A stretch of 9,194 nt of DNA, taken from Ventricola sp036297385 (lineage in GTDB: Bacteria > Bacillota > Clostridia > Christensenellales > Aristaeellaceae). Positions within the stretch are counted from its first letter, which is position 1. Every line of letters starts with the position of its first letter. The stretch lies in assembly GCA_036297385.1 (NCBI GenBank), contig JAXJLD010000142.1:1-9194 (forward strand), given 5' to 3'. This document shows, in pieces, positions 1 to 6,284 of this stretch. The notes under the pieces were generated by a model that was not told the origin of the DNA, did no database searches, and was given only the letters and a program-made list of their open reading frames with translations. A program made the translations under genes and the position numbers.

Positions 1-14
1 AAACCCTTTATGCA

Positions 15-48
15 AAGCCGTCAGGGAGCGAAGCGTGACCTGACGGGG
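15..48 (+). repeat. 34 bp REP-like hairpin repeat, copy 1
   Basis: This 34-base unit matches 7864-7897 in the same orientation with one mismatch (G37 against T7886). It holds a perfect 8 bp stem, CCGTCAGG (18-25) with CCTGACGG (39-46), and a 13-base loop containing GCGAAGC. No T-run follows on either strand, so it does not look like a classical intrinsic terminator. It lies downstream of the rlmD stop, a usual place for REP-type palindromic repeats. Confidence 0.8.
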
Positions 49-49
49 T

Positions 50-82
50 TTAGTGCTTGGCTTTTCAATTTGGAAACAGTAT
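50..82 (+). repeat. 33 bp inverted repeat, left copy
   Basis: These 33 bases are a perfect reverse complement of 9162-9194 at the other end of the window. A weaker match continues inward for about 12 more bases (83-94 against 9150-9161, with a few mismatches). The core contains TTTC-AATTTG-GAAA, which could form a small hairpin. The right copy stops exactly at the last base of the window, so its true outer boundary cannot be seen. I read it as a dispersed intergenic repeat, not as the end of a transposon, because the DNA between the copies is core chromosome and holds no transposase. Confidence 0.8.
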
Positions 83-154
83 AAAACGGGTTTGATGGGC
101 GAACGGCGTTATGCGTTCGGGATTAAAGCGGGGAGCGGAATGAATCCGGAGAGA

Positions 155-1552
155 TTACGCATCTTCGTGGGGGCGCATGGTATCCTGCTCGGCATCGGAA
201 GCGCTGGAGAAGGCCATCACCGTCTCCACCGCCCCTGTCCAGCAGAACATATCCACGCACTGCACGGCATCGGCGCGGTAGCCGCCCTCGCAGAGAATCT
301 TTGCATCGCGGGCGAGCGTCGGCGCACCGCAGGAGACATAGACCACGCGGCGCGGCTGTGCGGCGAGGATGGCGTGCAGAACGGCCTCGTCGCAGCCCTT
401 GCGCGGGGGATCAATTACGATCACATCCGGGCGCAGGCCGTCCGCCACCAGACGGGGCAGCACGTCCTCCGTTGCGCCGACGATGAACTCGGCATTGGAA
501 ACGCCGTTGCGGGCGGCATTTTCGCGGGCATTGAGGATCGCCGGCTCGACGATTTCGATGCCGATGACGCGCTTGGCCTTCTTCGCGAGCATCAGGGAGA
601 TGGTGCCTGCGCCGCAGTAAGCGTCCACCACGGCCTCCTCGCCCGTGAGCTGGGCGTAGTCGAGCGCGAGCTGATACAGGCGCTCCGTCTGTACGGGATT
701 GACCTGAAAGAAGGACAGCGGCGAAACCGAGAAACGGAGGCTGTGCAGCGTATCCTCCATGGTGGGTGCGCCCCACAGAACGTGAATCTCCTCGCCGAGG
801 ATCACGTTGGTGCGGCGGCCATTGACGGACAGGCACAGGCTCAAGAGTCCCGGCACGGCGTCCCGCAGCAGCTCGATGAGCAGCGCCTTGTTCGGAATGT
901 CGCGGCGGGCGGCAACCAGAACGACCATCAGGCCGCCGGCGGTTGTGGCGCGCGTCATGATATGGCGAACCAGCCCCTTGCCCGTGCGCTCGTCATAAGC
1001 GCGTGCGCCGCTGCGCTTCATCCAGAGCAGCACGGCCTGCGTCGCGGCATAGGAATCCGCGCCCTGAATCCGGCATCCGCCCTCCGGCAGGGGGATGAGA
1101 TCGTGGCTTCGCGGGGCAAAGAAGCCGCAGACCGGCTCGCCGTTCACCTCGCCGACGGGATATGCGCCCTTGTTGCGATAGGCGAAGGGCTCGTCCATGC
1201 CCAGCACGGGCGGCACGGCGATCTCCAGACCGCCGACGCGGGAGAGAAGCTGCTGTACCTGATCCTGCTTGAAGCGCAGGCTGGTTTCGTAGGCCATGTG
1301 CTGGCAGGAGCAGCCGCCGCAGCGCTTATAGATCGGGCAGAAGGGCTCCGCACGCTCGGCAGAGGCATCCAGCAGCTGCTCGATGCGGCCAAAGGCATAG
1401 CGCTTTTCCGGCTTGACAATGCGCACCATGGCGCGTTCGCCCGGCAGAAGGCCCGGCACAAACACCGCCATACCTTCATGGCGGCAGACACCCTGTGCAT
1501 CTTGCCCGAATCCTTCACAGGTCATTTCAAAGACGTCGTTCCTGCGCAGCAT
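155..1552 (-). CDS. rlmD: 23S rRNA (uracil-5-)-methyltransferase, RlmD/RumA family
   Basis: The product (465 aa) should transfer a methyl group from S-adenosylmethionine to C5 of a uridine in 23S rRNA. An N-terminal TRAM-like RNA-binding region (about 1-60) is followed by a [4Fe-4S] cysteine set C72, C78, C81 and C160 (C-x5-C-x2-C plus a distant Cys). The Rossmann methyltransferase domain has DAYCGAGT (310-317) for SAM binding, IDPPRKG (380-386), the catalytic Cys408 in YVSCGAPTLARD, and the likely base Glu443 in AVETV. Two family positions vary: YVSCG replaces the common YVSCN, and DMFCWTG replaces DMFP-type sequence. The ATG at 1552 has GGAGG ten bases upstream. It lies 61 bases behind pfkA, with a hairpin between, so it is probably co-transcribed. 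In Bacillus a single enzyme of this family (RlmCD) modifies two uridines; which site is used here cannot be told from sequence. Family call is firm. Confidence 0.93.
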   Translation of the reverse strand: MLRRNDVFEMTCEGFGQDAQGVCRHEGMAVFVPGLLPGERAMVRIVKPEKRYAFGRIEQLLDASAERAEPFCPIYKRCGGCSCQHMAYETSLRFKQDQVQQLLSRVGGLEIAVPPVLGMDEPFAYRNKGAYPVGEVNGEPVCGFFAPRSHDLIPLPEGGCRIQGADSYAATQAVLLWMKRSGARAYDERTGKGLVRHIMTRATTAGGLMVVLVAARRDIPNKALLIELLRDAVPGLLSLCLSVNGRRTNVILGEEIHVLWGAPTMEDTLHSLRFSVSPLSFFQVNPVQTERLYQLALDYAQLTGEEAVVDAYCGAGTISLMLAKKAKRVIGIEIVEPAILNARENAARNGVSNAEFIVGATEDVLPRLVADGLRPDVIVIDPPRKGCDEAVLHAILAAQPRRVVYVSCGAPTLARDAKILCEGGYRADAVQCVDMFCWTGAVETVMAFSSASDAEQDTMRPHEDA

Positions 1553-1577
1553 ACCGTTTTTTCCTCCGTAAAGGGTA

Positions 1578-1605
1578 AAGACAGCGGGCGCTGGCCCGCT
1601 GTCTT
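1578..1605 (-). terminator. Hairpin between pfkA and rlmD, terminator or attenuator
   Basis: A perfect 12 bp stem (AAGACAGCGGGC with GCCCGCTGTCTT) has a 4-base loop. It starts eight bases after the pfkA stop on the minus strand. Only a weak T-rich tail follows (TTTACCCTTT), running straight into the rlmD ribosome binding site. It could terminate pfkA transcripts partially and reduce rlmD expression, or act as a 3' stabilising or processing structure. No separate rlmD promoter is visible. Confidence 0.6.
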
Positions 1606-1613
1606 GGGGGGAA

Positions 1614-2660
1614 TCAAATCTCGTTGATGGTGTTGTACAGCGCCAGATTGAACTCGCGCTTCTGGTGCAGCGCCTCCTCGATGGGCATGAAGAACACGCG
1701 GCTGTCCTTCACGCCGATTACCTGATTGCCGATGCCGTTGCGCAGCAGGTTGACGGCCAGCACGCCGGCCTCAAAGGCAAAGCCGCTGTCATAGGCAGAG
1801 GGCTGACGACCGCGCTGGGTATAGCCCAGCACCGTGGTGCGTGCCTCGCAGCCGGTCAGGCAGCGCAGGACGCGGGTGAGGAAGCGGGTGGAGATCTCGT
1901 CATCGTCATGGACGAGCATACCGTGTTCGCGAAGCGTCTTGCGCCAATCATAGGGCTGCATGGAATCCCACGCGCCCTCGGCCACCACCACGGTGGCGCG
2001 GGCATTGCCCTCGGCCATCAGCTTGGACAGGCGCTCGGCCACATTCGGAATGGACCACGGCACCTCCGGCACAATGCAGATCTCCGCGCCGGTACCCGCG
2101 CAGGTCTTGAGTGCGATATCGCCGCAGTGGCGGCCCATCACCTCGACCACGGCGGGGCGATCGTGGGAGCGGCTGGTTGCCCGGATGGCACGCACGTCCT
2201 CCACGCAGGAATTGACGGCGGTATCATAGCCCAGCGTCATCTCGGTATAGGTCAGGTCGTTGTCGATCGTGCCGGGGATGCCCACGCACGGGATGCCCGC
2301 ACGGCACAGCGCCAGTGCGCCCTTATAGGAGCCGTCGCCTCCGATGACCACCACGCCCTCAATGCCCATCTCGCGGATGTTGTTGGCGGCGCGCTGCTGC
2401 ATTTCAGGCTTGAGGAAATCGAGGCAGCGCGCGGTGCGCAGGTAGGTGCCGGGGCGGTCGGCGATATCCAGAATCGTATCCAGATCCAGCTCCGTCATAT
2501 CATCGGCAGGGTTGGAACTCTTGAGCAGCGTGCCGTTATAGCCGCGCTTGATGCCGATGAGCTGCATACCATGGTGGCGTGCAGCCTTGGCCACGGCCAT
2601 TACGGCCGCATTCATGCCCGGCGCATCGCCGCCGGAGGTAAGAACGCCAATTCGACGCAT
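1614..2660 (-). CDS. pfkA: ATP-dependent 6-phosphofructokinase
   Basis: The enzyme phosphorylates fructose 6-phosphate to fructose 1,6-bisphosphate, the committed step of glycolysis, in the cytoplasm. At 348 aa it is somewhat longer than the 320 aa E. coli PfkA. Visible motifs are the N-terminal GVLTSGGDAPGMN, GGDGS (107-111) and PGTIDND (129-135) with catalytic Asp133. Gly110 and Gly130 are the residues typical of ATP-dependent enzymes; PPi-dependent enzymes have Asp and Lys there. Substrate residues R168, MGR (175-177), E228, R274 and R283 are kept, but the E. coli His249 position is Tyr280. The E. coli effector-site arginines 21 and 25 are Met21 and Lys25, while the Arg154 equivalent (R160) remains. 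The ATG at 2660 was chosen because GAGAGGAG lies seven bases upstream and the family N-terminus begins there; the frame stays open upstream but without homology. A good sigma-A promoter lies upstream. Confidence 0.95.
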   Translation of the reverse strand: MRRIGVLTSGGDAPGMNAAVMAVAKAARHHGMQLIGIKRGYNGTLLKSSNPADDMTELDLDTILDIADRPGTYLRTARCLDFLKPEMQQRAANNIREMGIEGVVVIGGDGSYKGALALCRAGIPCVGIPGTIDNDLTYTEMTLGYDTAVNSCVEDVRAIRATSRSHDRPAVVEVMGRHCGDIALKTCAGTGAEICIVPEVPWSIPNVAERLSKLMAEGNARATVVVAEGAWDSMQPYDWRKTLREHGMLVHDDDEISTRFLTRVLRCLTGCEARTTVLGYTQRGRQPSAYDSGFAFEAGVLAVNLLRNGIGNQVIGVKDSRVFFMPIEEALHQKREFNLALYNTINEI

Positions 2661-2708
2661 ACATATTCTCCTCTCCGTCAAGGAAAAGTGGAAAGCGGTA
2701 TCGGCTTT

Positions 2709-2738
2709 ATTATAGCTTCTGCGCTGATGAGAAGTCAA
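2709..2738 (-). promoter_or_regulatory. Promoter for pfkA (sigma-A type)
   Basis: On the minus strand a TTGACT -35 box (2733-2738) and a consensus TATAAT -10 box (2709-2714) are separated by 18 bases. The -10 box is 48 bases upstream of the pfkA start, leaving a leader of roughly 40 bases with the ribosome binding site. Spacing and box quality are good. Confidence 0.75.
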
Positions 2739-2741
2739 GCG

Positions 2742-2765
2742 CGACTGGCGGGCAGTCGGTTTTTT
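2742..2765 (+). terminator. Terminator-like hairpin upstream of the divergent promoters
   Basis: CGACTG (2742-2747) and CAGTCG (2753-2758) form a 6 bp stem with loop GCGGG, followed by G and six Ts. It reads as a short intrinsic terminator on the plus strand. No plus-strand gene ends here, so it may stop antisense transcription over pfkA from running into rpmH, or be a leftover of an older gene order. The short stem makes chance possible. Confidence 0.35.
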
Positions 2766-2859
2766 GCGCACCGCACCAATATGCCCGCTTCAAATGCCTG
2801 CGAAAGGCGAAAATAGAAGGTTTTTCCTGTATTTTCTGCGCCTTTAGATGAAATGGGAC

Positions 2860-2889
2860 TTGACTTCGTGATTGTCATTGAAGTATACT
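2860..2889 (+). promoter_or_regulatory. Promoter for the rpmH-jag operon
   Basis: A TTGACT -35 box (2860-2865) and a TATACT -10 box (2884-2889) are separated by 18 bases. A perfect TATAAT at 2889-2894 overlaps the end of the -10 box, but its spacing from the -35 (23 bases) is too long. Transcription would begin near 2896-2900 and give a leader of about 90 bases before rpmH. The -35 box and spacing match those of the divergent pfkA promoter. Confidence 0.7.
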
Positions 2890-2906
2890 ATAATCGCTTT
2901 CGCATG

Positions 2907-2946
2907 GAACAATGTGCCGCAGACCGGTGCGGCGCCTTCTTTGTTC
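2907..2946 (+). promoter_or_regulatory. Nested hairpin in the rpmH leader
   Basis: An outer stem GAACAA (2907-2912) with TTGTTC (2941-2946) encloses an inner stem GCCGCA (2916-2921) with TGCGGC (2928-2933), loop GACCGG. It lies between the promoter and the rpmH ribosome binding site. It may stabilise the leader or regulate the operon, but no known riboswitch or protein-leader class is recognised. Function is inference only. Confidence 0.4.
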
Positions 2947-2987
2947 AATGAAACTCAAATACCTTTTATCATAAGGAGTGTGTAATT

Positions 2988-3143
2988 ATGGCTTCTTCCG
3001 TCAGAACTTACCAGCCCAAGAAGCGCCAGCGCGCGAAGGTGCATGGATTCCGTTCCCGTATGTCCACCAAGAACGGCCGCAAGGTTCTTGCCCGCCGCCG
3101 CGCTCGTGGCCGCGCTCGCCTGACCGTTTCCAACCCCGTCTGA
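2988..3143 (+). CDS. rpmH: 50S ribosomal protein L34
   Basis: L34 is a very small basic protein of the large ribosomal subunit. The 51-residue product contains the family core RTYQPKKRQR, KVHGFRSRMST and NGRKVLARRRARGRARL. It is a few residues longer than the usual 44-46 because of a short N-terminal MASSV and a C-terminal TVSNPV. The ATG is chosen because AAGGAG (2973-2978) lies nine bases upstream. It is the first gene of the rpmH-rnpA-yidD-yidC-jag block, the normal gene order in Gram-positive bacteria. The 155-base gap to rnpA holds a terminator-like hairpin, which would allow far more L34 mRNA than downstream message, as expected for a ribosomal protein. Confidence 0.97.
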   Translation: MASSVRTYQPKKRQRAKVHGFRSRMSTKNGRKVLARRRARGRARLTVSNPV

Positions 3144-3218
3144 TTGATATGAGCGGGCAAGCCCGATGAGGGCTGCGCCCGGTTCTGCGCGCTTTGCAGC
3201 GGCGCAGCGTTTCGGTCC

Positions 3219-3253
3219 GGCCCGGCAAAGTCCGGGAGCGGGCCTTTTTCTTT
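3219..3253 (+). terminator. Hairpin with T-run between rpmH and rnpA
   Basis: GGCCCG (3219-3224) pairs with CGGGCC (3239-3244), with a further possible CCGG/CCGG pairing in the loop, followed directly by TTTTTCTTT. This has the form of an intrinsic terminator. Since rnpA, yidD, yidC and jag have no clear promoter of their own, partial read-through is the likely arrangement. Confidence 0.6.
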
Positions 3254-3298
3254 CGTCCATGAATTCTGATTCCGCGATTTTCAAAGGGGGGAGCAGCC

Positions 3299-3688
3299 TT
3301 GCAAAGAACGTACAGCCTGAAGAAGAACGCTCAGTTCAAATATGTCTATCGCCGCGGCACGTCCGGCGGCTCGCATGAGATGGTCATGCTGTATGCGCGT
3401 GCCAATACGCTCAAGGTTGGCTTTTCCGTGGGCAAGAAGATCGGCTGCGCCGTGGCGCGCAACCGTGTCAAGCGCCGTCTGCGCGCCGCCTGTGCGCCCC
3501 TGCTGCCCCGGATGAAGCCGGGGCTGTATGTGTTCATCGCTCGCCAGCCGGCAGCCACAGCGGATTTTGCCAAGCTGTGCCGTTCCATGCAGTACCTGCT
3601 GCGCAAGCAGAACAGACTGATTTCCGCCCCGCAGGAAGACGCTGCGGGCTGTCCCGCAGAGGCGAAGAAAGCAGGCGATCCGGCGTGA
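3299..3688 (+). CDS. rnpA: Ribonuclease P protein component
   Basis: RnpA is the protein cofactor of RNase P, which removes 5' leaders from precursor tRNAs together with the catalytic RNA rnpB (not in this window). The 129 aa product has the early YSLKKNAQFKYVYRRG segment, VGFSVGKKIG (40-49), and the RNA-binding RNR signature ARNRVKRRLR (53-62). The start is a TTG: conserved sequence begins directly after it, a G-rich AAAGGGGGGAG ribosome binding site lies just upstream, and the only internal Met (28) is inside the fold. The tail after about residue 105 is Ala/Glu/Lys-rich and not conserved. The stop overlaps the yidD start (GTGA), indicating translational coupling. Confidence 0.95.
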   Translation: MQRTYSLKKNAQFKYVYRRGTSGGSHEMVMLYARANTLKVGFSVGKKIGCAVARNRVKRRLRAACAPLLPRMKPGLYVFIARQPAATADFAKLCRSMQYLLRKQNRLISAPQEDAAGCPAEAKKAGDPA

Positions 3689-3894
3689 TCAAGGCCCTGA
3701 TGCTCCGTGCGATCCGGTTCTATCGCAAGTATTTCAGGCATCCGCCGTGCTGCCGCTTTGTGCCCACCTGCTCCCAGTATGCGCTGGAGGCCATCACCAA
3801 GTATGGCGCGCTCAAGGGCGGCTATCTCGCCCTGCGGCGCATCCTGCGCTGCCACCCCTTTTACAAGGGGGATTTTTACGACCCCGTGCCTTGA
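3685..3894 (+). CDS. yidD: Membrane protein insertion efficiency factor YidD
   Basis: YidD is a small amphipathic membrane-associated protein that assists YidC-dependent insertion. From the GTG at 3685 the product is 69 aa and covers the whole family: IRFYRKYF, the Cys-rich CCRFVPTCSQYA, KYGALKGGYLALRRILRCHPF and the terminal YDPVP. GTG at 3685 is preferred over an upstream extension because the family N-terminus begins there and it overlaps the rnpA stop by four bases; an ATG at 3700 would remove conserved positions. Its place between rnpA and yidC is the standard one. Confidence 0.93.
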   Translation: MIKALMLRAIRFYRKYFRHPPCCRFVPTCSQYALEAITKYGALKGGYLALRRILRCHPFYKGDFYDPVP

Positions 3895-3930
3895 CGCAAG
3901 CCGGGTACGCGGGCGTCTGATCGAAGCAAA

Positions 3931-3954
3931 TTGCCAAAGGCAAGGAGGACGTCC
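3931..3954 (+). promoter_or_regulatory. Hairpin touching the yidC ribosome binding site
   Basis: TTGCC-AAA-GGCAA (3931-3943) ends inside AAGGAGG (3942-3948), and a palindrome GGACGTCC (3947-3954) covers the other edge of that site. The spacing from GGAGG to the yidC ATG is eleven bases, slightly long. Folding of either element could mask the site and tune yidC translation. This is inference from local complementarity only. Confidence 0.3.
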
Positions 3955-3959
3955 CTTTC

Positions 3960-4958
3960 ATGAATTTCCTCAATACGCTGCTGCTGACCATAATGAAGGG
4001 TCTGCATACCATCATCAACAACTACGCGCTCACCATCATCGTCTTTACGCTCCTGATTAAGCTGGTCGTCATGCCGCTCAACCTCAAGAGCCGCCGCTCG
4101 ACCCAGCGCATGACCTCCGTGCAGCCCAAAATGCTGGCGCTTCAGGAGAAGTACAAGGACGATCAGGAAAAGCTCAATCAGAAGATGCAGGAGCTCTACC
4201 GCAAGGAAGGCGTCAACCCGATGGGCGGCTGCCTGCCGATGATCATCTCCATGTTCATCCTCTTTGCGATGTTCTACGCGCTGCGCACGTTTGCCAACGA
4301 GCAGCTCGTCACGCAGTTCCTGACCTTCTATCATAATCCGACCATCGATCCCTCGACGCTGACCGACGGCTTCCTCTGGATCCGCAACCTGTGGATGCCG
4401 GACAGCCCGTTTGCCACCTATATGCCGGACGTGCAGTCCCTGCAGTTTGTGGACTTTGGCGTTTGGAATGACGTTAGCGCGCGTCTGGCGGCCTCTGGTG
4501 TCATCCCCGAGGCGCTCCACTTTGCGGATCGCAACGCCATGATGACCTACATCACCGATGTGGTCACGCCGTTCATCGCCTCTGAGGCCTATGCGCCGTA
4601 CATTGCGCCGGTGACCGGTCTGGGCAACCTGAGCATTCTGGGTCTCATCCGCTTCACCGTCTATCAGCACGGCAACGGCTGGTTCGTCCTGCCGATCCTC
4701 TCCGTGGCGACGCAGCTGCTCATGCAGAAGATCACCATGAAGCAGACCATGGAGGCCAACCCGCAGATGGGCAACCAGAAGATGATGCTCTACGTCATGA
4801 CCTTTATGTCCCTGTATTTCTGTGCGATTTACAACTCGGCGTTCGCGCTGTACTGGGTGGTCTCCAACGTCTATGCCCTCGTGGAGAGCATTGCGTTTGA
4901 CCGCTATTTCAAGAGCCAGAACCGCAAGGCGGCCAAAGCGGAGGAGGTTGGCATTTAA
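3960..4958 (+). CDS. yidC: Membrane protein insertase YidC/Oxa1 family
   Basis: YidC inserts and folds proteins in the cytoplasmic membrane, alone or with SecYEG. The 332 aa product shows the five-helix core: TM1 about 23-42, a basic coiled cytoplasmic loop (43-88), NPMGGCLPM with TM2 (86-112), TM3 about 240-257, and TM4-TM5 (276-312) ending in LYWVVSN. The hydrophilic-groove Arg of Bacillus SpoIIIJ and E. coli is Lys34 here, a conservative change. No lipoprotein signal or lipobox is seen, unlike Bacillus SpoIIIJ. Between FLWIRNLWMPDS (138-149) and GWFVLPI (240-246), where SpoIIIJ has only a few residues, there are about 90 extra, mostly non-membrane residues; they should lie outside the membrane. 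The ATG has AAGGAGG upstream. The stop overlaps the jag start (TAATG), so the two are translationally coupled. Confidence 0.95.
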   Translation: MNFLNTLLLTIMKGLHTIINNYALTIIVFTLLIKLVVMPLNLKSRRSTQRMTSVQPKMLALQEKYKDDQEKLNQKMQELYRKEGVNPMGGCLPMIISMFILFAMFYALRTFANEQLVTQFLTFYHNPTIDPSTLTDGFLWIRNLWMPDSPFATYMPDVQSLQFVDFGVWNDVSARLAASGVIPEALHFADRNAMMTYITDVVTPFIASEAYAPYIAPVTGLGNLSILGLIRFTVYQHGNGWFVLPILSVATQLLMQKITMKQTMEANPQMGNQKMMLYVMTFMSLYFCAIYNSAFALYWVVSNVYALVESIAFDRYFKSQNRKAAKAEEVGI

Positions 4959-6241
4959 TGCGCAGTCAGGAATTTACCGGCAAGACGACCCAAGATGCCA
5001 TTGACGCGGGCCTCGCCGCGCTGGGCGTTACGATTGCTGATGTGCACGTGGACGTCATTCAGGAGGGCGCGAAGGGCCTGTTCGGCCTGTTCGGCAGCAA
5101 GCCTGCGTGTGTCCGTCTGACCGTTATGGAAGAGGACAAGGAAGACGACGGCGGTCTGGATGACTTGATTGGCTCCTTCACCCTGAATGAGCCGCGCAAA
5201 AAGCCTGCCCCCAAGGCAGAAAAGAAGCCTGAGCTGAAGGCCGAGCCCAAGGTAGAGCTCAAGAGCGAGCCGAAGGCCGAACCTAAGGCGGAGCGCAAGA
5301 GCGAGCCCAAGAGTGAGCCAAAGGCTGAGCCCAAGGCTGAGAAGAAGCCCGAGCCGAAGCCGGAGAAGAGCGTAAAGCCTGCGATCCGGCCGGAAGCCGA
5401 GCAGGCTGCTCAGCCGGAGACCGAAGCCAAGCCGGAGCGCAAGCCGCAGCAGCCCAAGCCCCCGCGCGAGAAGAAGCCGCGCCAGCCCAAGGCAGAGAGC
5501 AGGGCCGAAGCGCCGCGTGAATACCCGCCGATGACGCCGGCGAAGCCCTTCACCCCGACGGAGCCGCCGGTCATTCACCCGGAGGATACGCCCGCGGGCA
5601 AGGCGCAGCATTTCCTGATGGACGTGACGCGCCTGATGAACGTGAAGGTGGACGTCTATGTGGAGGATAAGGGCGATGAAGGCCTGTACATCCATATGCT
5701 GGGCGACACGCTGGGCATCCTCATCGGCCGTCGCGGCGAGACGCTGGACGCGCTGCAGTACCTCACCAGCCTGCAGGTGAACAAGGGGCGCGAGGGCTAT
5801 ATCCGCGTGACGCTGGATACGGAGAACTACCGCGCCAAGCGTGAGGACAGCCTGCGCCGTCTGGCGCAGCGCATGGCAAACCGTGCGCTGAAGACCGGCC
5901 GCAAGGTTGTGCTGGAGCCGATGAACCCGTATGAGCGCCGCGTGCTGCACACCGCGCTGCAAAATCATCCGTCAGTGACGACTCACTCGGAGGGCGAAGA
6001 GCCGAATCGCCGCGTGGTCATCATGCCGGCGAACCTGCCGGAGCGTACCGCGCAGGCCGAGGGCGGCGAGGAGCGCAAGGACAAGCCGTCCTCTTCGCGC
6101 CGCAGAAGCCGCCGTGGACGCGGTCACAGGCCGAAGCCTGCCGCACAGGAGACGGCTGGCGCAGCGGAAGTGACGGAAGCGCAGAATGCTGCGCAGCCTG
6201 CCGCGCAGACGGAAGCACCGTCCGGCGAACAGGAAGCCTGA
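4958..6241 (+). CDS. jag: KhpB/Jag RNA-binding protein with expanded linker and tail
   Basis: Jag (KhpB, EloR in streptococci) is an RNA-binding protein tied to cell elongation and division, classically encoded next to YidC. At 427 aa it is about twice the Bacillus length (208 aa). Order: Jag_N domain (1-56, with EGAKGLFGLFGSKPA), an acidic stretch (58-70), a Lys-Glu-Pro-Ala linker (80-200), a KH domain (about 215-285, loop GILIGRRG at 253-260), an R3H domain (about 290-355, NPYERRVLH at 323-331), then a tail with a basic SSSRRRSRRGRGHR patch (378-391) and an Ala/Gln/Glu-rich end. The KH GxxG and the R3H core look intact, so RNA binding is likely preserved. The start overlaps the yidC stop; GGAGGAGG lies ten bases upstream, inside yidC. 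It is the last gene before a strong terminator. Confidence 0.93.
   Translation: MRSQEFTGKTTQDAIDAGLAALGVTIADVHVDVIQEGAKGLFGLFGSKPACVRLTVMEEDKEDDGGLDDLIGSFTLNEPRKKPAPKAEKKPELKAEPKVELKSEPKAEPKAERKSEPKSEPKAEPKAEKKPEPKPEKSVKPAIRPEAEQAAQPETEAKPERKPQQPKPPREKKPRQPKAESRAEAPREYPPMTPAKPFTPTEPPVIHPEDTPAGKAQHFLMDVTRLMNVKVDVYVEDKGDEGLYIHMLGDTLGILIGRRGETLDALQYLTSLQVNKGREGYIRVTLDTENYRAKREDSLRRLAQRMANRALKTGRKVVLEPMNPYERRVLHTALQNHPSVTTHSEGEEPNRRVVIMPANLPERTAQAEGGEERKDKPSSSRRRSRRGRGHRPKPAAQETAGAAEVTEAQNAAQPAAQTEAPSGEQEA
5201..5371 (+). repeat. 12-base-period coding repeat in the jag linker
   Basis: This stretch encodes residues 82-138 of Jag as degenerate tetrapeptides (KAEP, KSEP, KAEK, KPEP). The DNA repeats roughly as gagcccaaggct with a 12-base period and third-position variation. 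Such tracts can expand or contract by slippage or recombination without shifting frame. The protein tract should be disordered and highly charged. Confidence 0.75.
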
Positions 6242-6250
6242 TAGCAGAGC

Positions 6251-6284
6251 AAAGGGCGCGGAGATAACCTCCGCGCCCTTTTTT
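6251..6284 (+). terminator. Strong intrinsic terminator after jag
   Basis: GGGCGCGGAG (6254-6263) pairs perfectly with CTCCGCGCCC (6269-6278) around a 5-base loop, flanked by AAA before and TTTTTT after. It begins about ten bases past the jag stop. This is the clearest terminator in the window and should end the rpmH-jag operon. Confidence 0.92.

Larger units (their letters stand above)
2661..2987. other. Divergent intergenic region between pfkA and rpmH
   Basis: This 327-base stretch has no credible gene. It holds the pfkA promoter (minus), a short terminator-like hairpin, the rpmH promoter (plus) and a structured rpmH leader. I looked for DnaA boxes (TTATCCACA and close variants) because rpmH often lies beside dnaA and oriC, and saw no cluster. 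Confidence 0.7.

Noticed and set aside
53..1627. 524-codon plus-strand open frame antisense to rlmD
   Set aside because: It lies opposite a gene with intact RlmD motifs, has no recognisable domain, and reads as Ala/Gly/His/Arg-rich shadow sequence expected in GC-rich DNA.
2661..2771. Longer pfkA start at 2771
   Set aside because: The extra 37 residues have no family match and would cover the pfkA promoter; the ATG at 2660 has a good ribosome binding site.
1665..2816. 383-codon plus-strand open frame antisense to pfkA
   Set aside because: Shadow of a clear phosphofructokinase gene; no ribosome binding site and no family features.
2661..2987. Replication origin next to rpmH
   Set aside because: No DnaA-box cluster, no AT-rich unwinding region of note and no dnaA gene.
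4955..5968. 337-codon minus-strand frame opposite jag
   Set aside because: Leu/Arg repeats arise from the Lys-Glu-Pro-Ala repeat read in reverse; Jag domains on the other strand are certain.
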